This document shows positions 11,301-18,793 of a DNA stretch of 64,000 nt, piece by piece; position 1 is the stretch's first letter, and each line of letters begins with the position of its first letter. Origin of the DNA: PFJX01 sp031426815 (lineage in GTDB: Bacteria > Pseudomonadota > Gammaproteobacteria > Burkholderiales > Thiobacillaceae). The stretch spans positions 38,106-102,105 of the forward strand of contig JASJPG010000016.1 of the NCBI GenBank assembly GCA_031426815.1. The letters run 5' to 3'. The notes beneath the pieces are model-generated. The model was not told where the DNA came from, did no database searches, and worked only from the letters and a program-made list of their open reading frames with translations. The position numbers and the translations under genes are program-made.

Positions 11301-11609
11301 ATCCACGCCATTGCCGAACTCGCACCCGCGTTCGATCCCAACCGGCATCTGCGCGCATTCAACGAACTGGAATTTCTCGACAGCAGCGGACGCATCGCGC
11401 GCATCGACCGGCTGGTCGAATTCGAGTCGGAAACCTGGGTGCTCGATTACAAAACCGGCGGCCTGGCCGAACCCGATCTGGCGCAGCGCGCCTTGCCGCA
11501 TCTGGAACAGATGGCCGGCTACCGTGCCGCTGCACAGAATCTGTTCGCCGGCAAACCGGTCCGGGTGGTTCTGGCGTTTACCGACGGCAAAGTTTACTGG
11601 GTGCCTTGA
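8343..11609 (+). CDS. UvrD-family helicase-nuclease, RecB/AddA-like
   Basis: The protein has 1088 residues. Superfamily 1A helicase motifs are clear: Walker A CAGSGKT (21-27), Walker B DEFQDT (405-410), motif III VGDPKQSIYRFRRA, motif V TIHSAKGLEAPIVF and motif VI LLYVAMTRARQ. Near the C terminus, WVLDYKTGG (Asp1035, Lys1037) fits the PD-(D/E)XK nuclease core of RecB/AddA. It should unwind and cut double-strand DNA ends for recombination repair. Its usual partner gene (addB, or recC/recD) is not adjacent: upstream is the divergent STAS gene and downstream a convergent carbonic anhydrase. The AddA assignment by length and architecture is likely but not proven. The minus strand is also largely open here, a shadow. 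Confidence 0.9.
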   Translation: MQANPLLPALDPAASAVVEACAGSGKTWLLVSRMLRLMLAGAAPSELLAITFTRKAAAEMRARLDAWLTDLALLPEAEALDFLIQRGLSASEAARALPAARGLLDKVLNARPGPMITTFHGWFFHLLARAPLSLRPPGELLEQTALLRREAWLAFSQSLGRKRGSPTEAAFAELVAAMPLDSVQKLLDALLANRAEWWTASQHEEDPIAAVCRDLETHLGLREDEDVRGALFADTAFQHGLNDYHSVLAREAAVLPAEAKRLAQLAAFLEASPPCSLNAALAFAALCACLLTQAGEPRKVKTSQAMHKRLGADDSETFVALHFQLAEQVQRVRSQLADQRALRLNRLGLTAGAAYLDTYRRLKTERGALDFNDGELEALRLLDDEDAAAAVLMKLDARWKHLLLDEFQDTNPLQWRILRTWLEAYGGDAERPTVFLVGDPKQSIYRFRRAEPRLFDAAAAWLATHFAALHFPQNETRRCAPHIVAWVNALFAERPDYPIFAPHRAHQSALPGWCEVQALPAVANAAAGTPFRNPLTTPPPQQPNPRAAEAAWVAGRIEEIVGRLRIGADADRPARYGDILLLYATRRDLAVFEEAFRHAGIPYLTDRRGGLLDTLEVDDLQRLLSVLVTPYDDLALAQCLKSPLFGLVDRDLQYLARGEGPWWQRLFAWAAQSDAPAPVARAVRLLAGWRDLAGSLPVHDLLDRIFHEADVLARYAAAVPMRMAASVQANLQGFLALTLEHEGGRYPSLPRLLDELRQLRQQAGFDGPDEPPASSGDMVRMLTIHSAKGLEAPIVFLVKADQAGGNDAAYGVIMDWPPAADRPTHFSLHGGKDWRGPGRDALFAQNQAQAERERLNLLYVAMTRARQALFVSGLGEAEGDGANWLGMACAALQRAEMDGLSQMEWLDMRESGLQAAITTAAQPEFRLAPLPAIGNRIEPAGPEAEFGIRVHAWLEGLCAGVPRDTLLANLSGDSAEARRVETAALNIHAIAELAPAFDPNRHLRAFNELEFLDSSGRIARIDRLVEFESETWVLDYKTGGLAEPDLAQRALPHLEQMAGYRAAAQNLFAGKPVRVVLAFTDGKVYWVP

Positions 11610-11616
11610 GTTTGCC

Positions 11617-11684
11617 GTAGGAGCGCCTTCCAAGGCGCGATTGCCGCAGCCGTAACAGCATCGCGCCTTGGAAGGCGCTCCTAC
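11617..11684. repeat. REPIN-like inverted pair of REP elements (copy 2)
   Basis: A perfect 24-base inverted repeat: the left arm (11617-11640) begins GTAGGAGCGCCTTCCAAGG, and the right arm (11661-11684) is its exact reverse complement, with a 20-base spacer. Each arm holds the inner palindrome GCGCCT-TCCA-AGGCGC after a GTAG tag. It fills the space between the convergent helicase and carbonic anhydrase genes and shares its arms with the element at 5948-6006, while the spacers differ. Confidence 0.88.
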
Positions 11685-11694
11685 ACAACCGCGC

Positions 11695-12219
11695 CTACCT
11701 GTATTCCTGCGCCAGCTTCGCGTAATTGGCGGCCTGATACGCGAAATAGGCCAGCTCTTCTTCCGTCAGGCGCCGCACCGCTTTGGCCGGTCGCCCCAGG
11801 TACAGCCAGCCGCTTTCCAGCACGCGACCTTCCGGCACCAGGCTGCCGGCGCCGAGCAGGACGCGCGGTTGCAGCACGGCGTTATCCATGACCAGCGAAC
11901 CCATGCCGATCAGACATTCATCCTCGATGCGACAGCCATGCAGGATCACCGCATGGCCGACGGTGACATCGCGCCCGATGCTCAACGGGGCACCGGCCGG
12001 ATTGCGCACGCTCTTGTGGGTGACATGCAGGATCGAACCGTCCTGCACATTCGAGCGCGCGCCGATGCGGATGCTGTTCACGTCGCCGCGGATCACCACG
12101 CCGGGCCAGATCGACACTTCATCGCCCAACTCGACGTCGCCGATGAGCGTCGCACTGGCGTGGACAAAAACGTCGCTGCCCAGTCTGGGCGAAATGTCCC
12201 GGTAGTTTTCTATGCTCAT
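11695..12219 (-). CDS. Gamma-class carbonic anhydrase family protein
   Basis: From the ATG at 12219 the product has 174 residues (MSIENYRDISPRLG). A TTG three codons upstream could also be used but has no better support. The sequence is a left-handed beta-helix of hexapeptide repeats (for example SIWPGVVIRGDV). Candidate metal-binding histidines are His65 and His68 (ILHVTHKS) and His89/His94 (GHAVILHGC), as in the YrdA/CaiE/gamma-CA family. It may hydrate CO2 in the cytoplasm, but many members of this subgroup have no demonstrated activity. It is monocistronic, convergent with the helicase gene (REPIN between) and divergent from prlC. Confidence 0.93.
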   Translation of the reverse strand: MSIENYRDISPRLGSDVFVHASATLIGDVELGDEVSIWPGVVIRGDVNSIRIGARSNVQDGSILHVTHKSVRNPAGAPLSIGRDVTVGHAVILHGCRIEDECLIGMGSLVMDNAVLQPRVLLGAGSLVPEGRVLESGWLYLGRPAKAVRRLTEEELAYFAYQAANYAKLAQEYR

Positions 12220-12302
12220 GCGATGCAACTTTTGGACTGGAAATAATTCAGAATGGCCGCAAGTATAAAAGCCAGTTACGTCTCCCCCACTCAGGACACC
12301 CC

Positions 12303-14351
12303 ATGAATCCCCTGCTCGATTTTTCCGGCCTGCCGCGTTACAGCGAAATCAAACCAGAACACGTCACCCCCGCCATCGACGAACTCCTCGCGCAAAGCCG
12401 CGCCATCGCGGCGCAAGCGGTGGATGCCGCTTTGCCGGCGACCTGGAAGGCTTTCGTCGACCCGATGGACGATGCCAACGAACGCCTGTCACGCGCCTGG
12501 GGCCAGGTTTCGCACCTGCATTCGGTGCTGGACAGCCCGGAACTGCGCGAGGTCTACAACGAAAACCTGCCCAAGATCACCCAGTTCTACGCCGAACTCG
12601 GCCAGAATCTGGCCTTGTTCCACAAATACAAGGCGCTGGCCGCGTCGCCCGAATTCGCCACGCTGTCGCCGGCCCGCAAGAAAATCGTCGACAACGAATT
12701 GCGCGATTTCAAGCTCGGCGGCGCCGATCTACCGGAAGACCTGAAACCGCGTTTCATGGCGATTCAGGAAGAACTCTCCAAACTTTCCGCCAAGTTCGAG
12801 GAAAACCTGCTCGACGCGACCAATGCCTGGTCGAAATTCATAGAGGACGAAACCGAACTGCGCGGCCTGCCCAACGACGCAAAGGCGATGTTCAAGGAAA
12901 TGGCGGAGGCAGACAGCTCATTTGCAAACACTCCAGGCTGGAAGCTGAACCTGCAGGCGCCCTCCTTCCTGCCAATCATGCAGTACTGCGAGAACCGCGC
13001 CCTGCGCGAGGAGATGTATCGCGCCTACACCACGCGCGCCTCAGAATTCGGCGCGGCAGAACTCGACAACACCGCGCTCATCGCCCAGATTCTGGAACTG
13101 CGCCAGGAAGCCGCGCACATGCTCGGCTTCGACGCCTATGCGCAGGTTTCGCTGGCGGCCAAGATGGCGGAAACCCCGGCGGAAGTGCTCGACTTCCTGA
13201 ACGAACTCGGCACCCGCGCCAAGCCCTACGCTGAACAGGACATGGCCGAACTGCAGGATTTTGCCGCCAAGGAACTCGCGCTGCCCGATCTGCAGGCCTG
13301 GGATATTTCACTGGTCAGCGAAAAACTGCGCGAAGCGCGTTACGCCTATTCCGATCAGGACGTGAAGCAGTACCTGCAGGAGCCCAAAGTGCTGGCCGGC
13401 CTGTTCCGGGTGATTTCGACGTTGTATGGCCTGGAGATTCGTCCCGACGCGGCGCCGGTCTGGCATGAAGACGTCAAGTTCTTCGCGCTCTACGATGCCC
13501 AGAACCAGCTGGTCGGCCAGTTCTATCTCGACATGTACGCGCGCGACACCAAGCGCGGCGGCGCATGGATGGACGACGCGATCACGCGGCGTCGCATCGA
13601 AGCCGGCATCCAGACGCCGGTGGCCTATCTCAACTGCAATTTCACCCGCCCGGTCGGCGGCAAACCGGCGCTGCTGACTCACGACGAAGTCATCACGCTG
13701 TTCCATGAATTCGGCCATGGCCTGCACCACCTGCTGACCCGGGTGGAAGACCTTGGCGTTTCCGGCATCAGCGGCGTCGAGTGGGACGCGGTGGAATTGC
13801 CGTCGCAATTCATGGAGAACTTCTGCTGGGAATGGGATGTGCTGAAACACATGACCAGTCATGTCGACACCGGTGCGCCCATGCCGAAGGATTTGTTCGA
13901 CAAAATGCTCGCCGCGAAGAATTTCCAGGCCGGCATGCAGACCTTGCGCCAGATCGAGTTTTCGCTGTTCGACATGCATCTGCATTTCGACCTGAAACCG
14001 GGCCAGACTGCGCTGGAACTGCTGCGCGAGATCCGTCAACGCGTCGCCGTGCTGAATCCGCCGGAATACAACCGTTTCCCGAACAACTTCTCGCACATCT
14101 TCGCCGGCGGTTATGCCGCCGGCTACTACAGCTACAAGTGGGCGGAAGTGCTCTCCGCCGACGCCTACAGCCTGTTCGAGGACGAAGCGGACAAAGGCAG
14201 CTGGGGCGTGCTCAACCCGGAAGTCGGCCACCGTTTCTGGAGCGAAATCCTGGCGCAAGGCGGCGCCCGTCCGGCCATCGATTCATTCAAGGCGTTCCGC
14301 GGACGAGAACCGACCATCGATGCGTTGTTGCGGCATAACGGCATGGCGTGA
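12303..14351 (+). CDS. prlC: Oligopeptidase A (M3 family metallopeptidase)
   Basis: The protein has 682 residues, nearly the same length as E. coli oligopeptidase A. The zinc site HEFGH is at about 468-472 within LFHEFGHGLHHLLT, with the downstream glutamate in GVEWDAVELPSQFMENF. There is no signal peptide, so it acts in the cytoplasm, degrading short peptides including those released from signal peptides and larger proteases. The start follows a non-coding gap of 83 bases after the divergent carbonic anhydrase. It appears monocistronic; a small repeated hairpin lies 40 bases past its stop. Confidence 0.97.
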   Translation: MNPLLDFSGLPRYSEIKPEHVTPAIDELLAQSRAIAAQAVDAALPATWKAFVDPMDDANERLSRAWGQVSHLHSVLDSPELREVYNENLPKITQFYAELGQNLALFHKYKALAASPEFATLSPARKKIVDNELRDFKLGGADLPEDLKPRFMAIQEELSKLSAKFEENLLDATNAWSKFIEDETELRGLPNDAKAMFKEMAEADSSFANTPGWKLNLQAPSFLPIMQYCENRALREEMYRAYTTRASEFGAAELDNTALIAQILELRQEAAHMLGFDAYAQVSLAAKMAETPAEVLDFLNELGTRAKPYAEQDMAELQDFAAKELALPDLQAWDISLVSEKLREARYAYSDQDVKQYLQEPKVLAGLFRVISTLYGLEIRPDAAPVWHEDVKFFALYDAQNQLVGQFYLDMYARDTKRGGAWMDDAITRRRIEAGIQTPVAYLNCNFTRPVGGKPALLTHDEVITLFHEFGHGLHHLLTRVEDLGVSGISGVEWDAVELPSQFMENFCWEWDVLKHMTSHVDTGAPMPKDLFDKMLAAKNFQAGMQTLRQIEFSLFDMHLHFDLKPGQTALELLREIRQRVAVLNPPEYNRFPNNFSHIFAGGYAAGYYSYKWAEVLSADAYSLFEDEADKGSWGVLNPEVGHRFWSEILAQGGARPAIDSFKAFRGREPTIDALLRHNGMA

Positions 14352-14390
14352 ATTCGCTCATCGTGACGGAGCTACTCTGCATTCCATCGC

Positions 14391-14420
14391 GGTCATTCCG
14401 GTGCAGGCCGGAATTCAGTG
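14391..14420. repeat. Short dispersed palindromic repeat of the GTCATTCC...GGAATCCAG type
   Basis: The segment GTCATTCCGGTGCAGGCCGG continuing GAATTCAGTG can fold (ATTCCGG against CCGGAAT). Its plus frame reads VIPVQAGIQ, the well-known spurious peptide produced by a repeat common in proteobacterial intergenic regions. It sits between prlC and the AT-rich acyltransferase gene. Confidence 0.6.
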
Positions 14421-14689
14421 AAATCAACGACCGGGTGACGAATAAATCAGCGCCTCGCAAGACTGACAGTCTTATATGCGTCACCACTTTGCATGGCATA
14501 AACATTCAGAACAAATGAAATACCTCAACACTGACCTGAACCACACGACATCACATCCACAAATCAAATCCGTCGAAACCACCGATCAATAGACAGAGGC
14601 CCGGATTATCGATGCAAGACAATTTCACCCATCAATCCAAAGAGGAACTTTAATTAACCAGCACCACATCAATCTAAATAGGAGCAAAA
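14421..14689. other. Non-coding, AT-rich gap before the acyltransferase gene
   Basis: The gap between prlC and the acyltransferase is 338 bases in all. Apart from the short palindromic repeat at its start I see no convincing gene on either strand. Base composition falls towards that of the next gene. The only clear signal is the ribosome site AGGAG just before 14690. Confidence 0.5.
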
Positions 14690-15772
14690 TTGAAGAAAGA
14701 ATTATCCATATACTTGGATTTTGCACGAATCAGCGCAGCCTTCATGGTGCTGATATACCACAGTAATGGGATGGGCATTACCGGTGGGTTTTTGTGGCAA
14801 CTTGGCGGCTACGGACAAACAGCCGTGATGATCTTTTTCGTTCTCTCCGGATATGTCATTGCCCATGTATCCTCCAAGAGAGAAATGGAATTATCAACAT
14901 ATACATTCGCTCGCCTATCCAGAATTTACTCCGTAGCCATTCCCGCATTAATTCTTACATTATTATGCAACGAACTTGGCCAAATCTTCATCCAGAAACA
15001 ATATACAGGCCCATGGAACGAGAATGAGCCACTCGAGTATTACAGATACTTCATCACATTATTCATGCTGCAAGATTTTTGGGCCATCAATCTAAGCCCT
15101 TCCAACAACGGTCCATTCTGGTCAATTTCATTTGAAATCACTTATTATATAATTTTTGCTGCAATATATTTCAGCAAAAACAAAAACCGAGCCTTGCTTT
15201 TCTCAACAGCCATCGCCCTGACCGCCGGCCCGACAATTGTTTCTCTATTCCCAATCTGGCTTCTTGGCGTTCTTATCTATAAAATTCACGATAACAACAA
15301 AATAAAACTCCCAAAGAATTACAACGACCTTCTTTTCATTGGCAGCCTTATTACACTAGCTTTCAGCCCATATTACAGAGACTTACTCAACACCAGCATT
15401 CCCGGCATCAACAGAACATCCATAACAGGTGACTTTCTTGACGGATTATTATTCTCCTTAAACCTGCTGGCAGCACCTGCATTTATTGAGAGAATTCGCA
15501 CCATCCTCCTACTCTTCAGCAAACCAATCGCTTTCCTTGCCTCACTAACATTTTCCTTTTATTTGTTTCACCAGCCATTAGTCAGACTCCTGGCCGGAGT
15601 CTCACCATTCATAGACAACCCGTCATCCATTTCAAACAGAGTATTTGTTCTCGCTGGAACATTTTTCATCGTAGTTTTCATCGGCCTCCCCTGCGAACGA
15701 TATAAAAGCAAGCTAAACACCAGCTTCAGAAAAATCAGCCATCTGATTACCAAGCAATTTAAAATGGTCTAG
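14690..15772 (+). CDS. Membrane acyltransferase (acyltransferase_3 / OafA-type)
   Basis: The 360-residue multi-pass membrane protein begins MKKELSIYLDFARISAAFMV; the DxxR-type N-terminal motif and IYHSNGMG match the acyltransferase_3 family, which transfers acyl groups to sugars at the inner membrane. I count about ten hydrophobic segments. The start is a TTG with AGGAG five bases upstream (AGGAGCAAAATTG). The gene is strikingly AT-rich: three 60-base stretches counted by hand (14881, 15001, 15301) have 37-42% G+C, against 58% in a stretch of prlC at 13381. This suggests recent transfer. The acceptor is unknown; an O-acetyl group on lipopolysaccharide or the exopolysaccharide is plausible. 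Confidence 0.88.
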   Translation: MKKELSIYLDFARISAAFMVLIYHSNGMGITGGFLWQLGGYGQTAVMIFFVLSGYVIAHVSSKREMELSTYTFARLSRIYSVAIPALILTLLCNELGQIFIQKQYTGPWNENEPLEYYRYFITLFMLQDFWAINLSPSNNGPFWSISFEITYYIIFAAIYFSKNKNRALLFSTAIALTAGPTIVSLFPIWLLGVLIYKIHDNNKIKLPKNYNDLLFIGSLITLAFSPYYRDLLNTSIPGINRTSITGDFLDGLLFSLNLLAAPAFIERIRTILLLFSKPIAFLASLTFSFYLFHQPLVRLLAGVSPFIDNPSSISNRVFVLAGTFFIVVFIGLPCERYKSKLNTSFRKISHLITKQFKMV

Positions 15773-15825
15773 CATACCAACCCATCCTTGCACACCACCC
15801 ACGCTTGTCGCTACCGGAGTACAGC

Positions 15826-16746
15826 ATGTCGCGATGCCTGCATTTACTTATACTTTTTATCCTATCAATCAATCCCGCGTTCGCGCAGCCTGAAATTGGC
15901 AACACCTCATTCAAGCAGCGGCTACTCGGAAAAATTTTTCTCAATGCACCGATGACAACTCAGGAGATTGATTCAATGGAACCGGCCTGCATTCAAATCG
16001 GTATGGGCAAAGCCGGAAAGAATGGAGGCTGGCAATTCGACGATATGAGCCATGATGACTTTATTGCAGCGCTCAATAGACCAGAATTCGCCATGACAAA
16101 AATCCCTTCAGGGGGATTTGCGGTATGGTTCCATCACTATTGCACCGGCATGCTCGGCAAATACCGCTTCGTGACCGGCAGAAAAACACCCCACGACAAC
16201 CTACGCACATGGCGCGGCGAAATGCAATATTGCCTGCGCGACTCGAACGGCAAATCCTGGATGTATGAGAATCGTACGCGCAAGGAACTGGCGGAGGCGC
16301 TGTACCACTCGAAGGAATACTTGAACGCCATTGCCACCGGAAAAGAGGTTCTGGCCGTCGACGCATCGTTCGCGGATATCTACCCCATCCTGGCCGATAG
16401 CTATGCCGCGTTGAAGCAGCAAGACAAGGCACTGGCATCCGCAAGGGAAGGTTTGCGGCACGCGCCGAATGCAAAGGGACTGAAACGTCGTTACAAGGAA
16501 CTAGGCGGCCAGATGCCGTATCCAGAACCCTATGCCAAATCGGTCGAGGCGGTTGTCGCGACACCTGCCGATGCAACTCCCGCCACGGACGCGCCCAAAG
16601 AAGGTGCCGCACAGAAGAAGGTACAGCAAGCGATCCAGGAAGCGGTGCAAGCAATCCAACAGCCTGCCGCCCAGCCCGAGGCGCTTCTGACGAATGTCGC
16701 GCCGCCGACCAAACCGGCGAATCCGTATTGCCGTTTTTGCCCCTGA
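15826..16746 (+). CDS. Secreted hypothetical protein with tetratricopeptide-like repeats
   Basis: The ATG at 15826, with GGAG ten bases upstream, gives 306 residues. A signal peptide is clear (MSRCLHLLILFILSINPAFA, cleavage expected after AFA). The middle (about 150-225) has paired helices like TPR motifs (LAEALYHSKEYLNAI, ADSYAALKQQDKALASAREGL). The C-terminal 80 residues are rich in Ala, Pro and Gln (QQAIQEAVQAIQQPAAQPE) and end in NPYCRFCP. I do not recognise the family. It should be periplasmic or surface-exposed. The first part of the gene shares the low G+C of the preceding acyltransferase, so both may have arrived together. It is not a PEP-CTERM protein: no C-terminal anchor is present. 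Confidence 0.8.
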   Translation: MSRCLHLLILFILSINPAFAQPEIGNTSFKQRLLGKIFLNAPMTTQEIDSMEPACIQIGMGKAGKNGGWQFDDMSHDDFIAALNRPEFAMTKIPSGGFAVWFHHYCTGMLGKYRFVTGRKTPHDNLRTWRGEMQYCLRDSNGKSWMYENRTRKELAEALYHSKEYLNAIATGKEVLAVDASFADIYPILADSYAALKQQDKALASAREGLRHAPNAKGLKRRYKELGGQMPYPEPYAKSVEAVVATPADATPATDAPKEGAAQKKVQQAIQEAVQAIQQPAAQPEALLTNVAPPTKPANPYCRFCP

Positions 16747-16778
16747 ACCGATGTTTTTCCCGGCCAGGCCGGGATGCC

Positions 16779-17663
16779 TCAGCTTGACCGATTAGCGAAC
16801 CAGTCCAACGACGCGGCAAGCACTTCTTCGCGCGCTGCCAACGTCGAGAAAGCCTGATCCGCCGCCGGGATGTCATGTCGGGAGACAGTCGGCCGGGCCA
16901 GCAGTCGGGTCCATTCCGGCGAGTTCGCAACCAGTTCGTCGAACTCCTTCCTGACCAAGCTTTCGCCGCTCATCAACAGCAGCGTGCGTCCACCGAACCG
17001 TTTGAACCCCTCGCGCATGCGATCCGGGAACGGGCCGTCGCCCAACTCGCGATCGCCTTTGCCCTTGTGCTTGGCGTTCGCTTTGGCGCCGCCCATGCCT
17101 GCTGAACGCCAAAGATTGCCGAGCAGATCGGGTAAGGTCTTGAACGGATTGAAACGCAGGCTGAACACCTTTTTCCAGAACGCCTTGTCACGGAAGCGAT
17201 CCAGGTAATAGTGCCGCACGATGACTTTGGCGCGCGACTCCGCCGAACTGGCAAACGGGTTGCCGAGAATCATGCCGGTGACCTGGGGAAAACGCCAACC
17301 ATGCAACATGCTGGCTGATGCGGCATCGCAGCCGCCCCACAAGGTAATTTCCCTGACGCCGGGCGCCAGTCGCTGGAAAGTATTCAGCGCGGCGGCAAGG
17401 TCGTCGTAAATATCCTGGAAGCCCCGGTATTCGCCGCCGCCATCGCCCAGACCGCGGTAGTCGAAACGCATCACGGCAACGCCGTTCGCGGCCATTTGCC
17501 GCGCGATCAGCGTCAGTTGGCGACAACAGCCGGCGCGATATTGCGGCCCGCCCGCCACAATCATCAGCACACCTTGAGTCGCCGCCGGTTGCGGCGCATG
17601 CACGATGCCGATCAGCGTATCGCCGCGGCAATCGAATGCGACCGGAATTTCGTTGACGTTCAT
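16779..17663 (-). CDS. Hydrolase 1, exosortase A system-associated (alpha/beta hydrolase)
   Basis: The 294-residue protein has an alpha/beta hydrolase fold: oxyanion region VAGGPQYRAG, then RFDYRGLGDGGGE and the nucleophile elbow LWGGCDAAS. At the nucleophile position it has Cys112 instead of the usual serine, as I recall for the family known as hydrolase 1 of exosortase A loci (TIGR03100). A late Asp/His pair is less clear. Its start overlaps the stop of the next gene (hydrolase 2) by ATGA, so the two are co-translated, with the acyl carrier protein before them. The substrate is unknown; a thioester or ester linked to the carrier protein or polysaccharide is a reasonable guess. Confidence 0.9.
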   Translation of the reverse strand: MNVNEIPVAFDCRGDTLIGIVHAPQPAATQGVLMIVAGGPQYRAGCCRQLTLIARQMAANGVAVMRFDYRGLGDGGGEYRGFQDIYDDLAAALNTFQRLAPGVREITLWGGCDAASASMLHGWRFPQVTGMILGNPFASSAESRAKVIVRHYYLDRFRDKAFWKKVFSLRFNPFKTLPDLLGNLWRSAGMGGAKANAKHKGKGDRELGDGPFPDRMREGFKRFGGRTLLLMSGESLVRKEFDELVANSPEWTRLLARPTVSRHDIPAADQAFSTLAAREEVLAASLDWFANRSS

Positions 17664-18499
17664 GCCGCCTCCGCGAACAAGGCCGTTGTCTTGGCGACCA
17701 GATCGGGCGCGTTATCGCGCGAGTGCAACGACCAGATCGCCGGATCGCAAAAGGTATGCACCTTTACAACGCCCGACTTGCCGACGATGCCGTCGACTAC
17801 GCGCTGCGCGCCGATGGACAGTGGTTTGTCGGGCTGATCGACGTTCTCGAACCAGTCGATCTGCATACCGCCAAAATGCTCGATATCGAGCATTTTCTTG
17901 CTGTCGATGTCGCCGGAAAGGCCACCCGGCAGGCGATAGCCGGATATTTCGACGCCATCGCCGCTGCGCAATTGCGTACGGATGGATTCCGTGGTTTCGG
18001 CCGGCAAACCGCGGTCCATCAAGCTGGCCACGCGAAGCCGCAGATACTGAGTCAGGAAAGTCTTGCCATCGGCCACCGGCTGCCAGAACAACAGGCGGTT
18101 CAATGCGCCTGCCGACTGGCTGGCGACCTCGGCGGCGAGCAGCGCGCCCAGACGCAATCCCCACAGGACTGGTGCGTGGCCGCTGCGTTTACGCAACCAG
18201 TCGGCGGCCATCAGCGCGTCCGCACACCAGGTGCTCCAACGCGCTGCGTCGAAATCCCCTTCGCTGTCGCCGGTGCCGTGGTAATCGAGCAGCAGGCAGG
18301 CATGTCCGAGCGCGGCGAGTTGTCTGGCCTGCAGCGCGACCGTCGAACGGCATCGATTCATTTCTTCCGCGAATGAAGGCAAGTACAACACTGCCCCGCG
18401 CGCAGCGGCGCGCGGCCCGATATACAACGCGAAGACGCGTCCGGCCTGTCCCGGCAGGAACAGCGGTTCGATCTCGAGCGCGGGCAGGCTTGCCGTCAT
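17660..18499 (-). CDS. Hydrolase 2, exosortase A system-associated (alpha/beta hydrolase)
   Basis: The 279-residue protein has an alpha/beta hydrolase scaffold (LYLPSFAEEMNRCR, LLDYHGTGDSEGDF, LWGLRLGALLAAE), typical of the exosortase-associated hydrolase 2 family (TIGR03101). The nucleophile elbow reads GLRLG, with Arg116 where Ser, Cys or Asp is expected, so on sequence it looks catalytically odd or inactive. It overlaps hydrolase 1 downstream and the acyl carrier protein upstream by four bases each (ATGA), a tight operon. It may pair with hydrolase 1, or bind rather than cut an acyl group (inference). Confidence 0.9.
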   Translation of the reverse strand: MTASLPALEIEPLFLPGQAGRVFALYIGPRAAARGAVLYLPSFAEEMNRCRSTVALQARQLAALGHACLLLDYHGTGDSEGDFDAARWSTWCADALMAADWLRKRSGHAPVLWGLRLGALLAAEVASQSAGALNRLLFWQPVADGKTFLTQYLRLRVASLMDRGLPAETTESIRTQLRSGDGVEISGYRLPGGLSGDIDSKKMLDIEHFGGMQIDWFENVDQPDKPLSIGAQRVVDGIVGKSGVVKVHTFCDPAIWSLHSRDNAPDLVAKTTALFAEAA

Positions 18500-18744
18500 A
18501 CCATTTTCTGTTCGATGAACTCAGCCAGGCTGCCTACGGTTTCGAAGATTTCCGCGCTGATTTCCGTGTCGTCGACAGACACGCCAAGCTGTTCTTCGAT
18601 GGCGCTGATGATGCCGACCACGCTAAGCGAATTGAATTCGGGGAAGTTGCCCATCAGCGCGGTCTGCGCGGTGAGTTGATTGGCTCTGTCGCCCAACTGC
18701 AGGTTGGTGCGCAAAATGTCCTTGGTGATCTGCATTGCATCCAT
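18496..18744 (-). CDS. Acyl carrier protein of the exosortase A locus
   Basis: From the ATG at 18744 it has 82 residues (MDAMQITKDILRTN...). The phosphopantetheine serine is Ser39 in PEFNSLSVVG, where the usual Asp before the serine is Asn. It is followed by the acidic helix AIEEQLGVSVDDTEIS typical of carrier proteins. AGGAG lies 12 bases upstream, slightly long. It overlaps hydrolase 2 by ATGA. With the AMP-forming ligase at 24081 it can form an acyl- or aminoacyl-loading pair, which would supply a group for modifying the polysaccharide or a protein (inference). Confidence 0.9.
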   Translation of the reverse strand: MDAMQITKDILRTNLQLGDRANQLTAQTALMGNFPEFNSLSVVGIISAIEEQLGVSVDDTEISAEIFETVGSLAEFIEQKMV

Positions 18745-18793
18745 GTTTTTTTTCTTCTCCTGAGTTGCGGGTATCAATGAAAGCGGGATCCGC

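Noticed and set aside
9210..11633. An 807-codon open frame on the minus strand
   Set aside because: It is antisense to the helicase-nuclease gene, whose motifs are unmistakable; the antisense product has no recognisable domain.
16759..16773. Perfect palindrome CCCGGCCAGGCCGGG between two convergent genes, considered as a terminator
   Set aside because: The T run (TTTTT) lies before the stem on the plus strand, and the minus strand has A after it, so neither direction has a stem followed by T.
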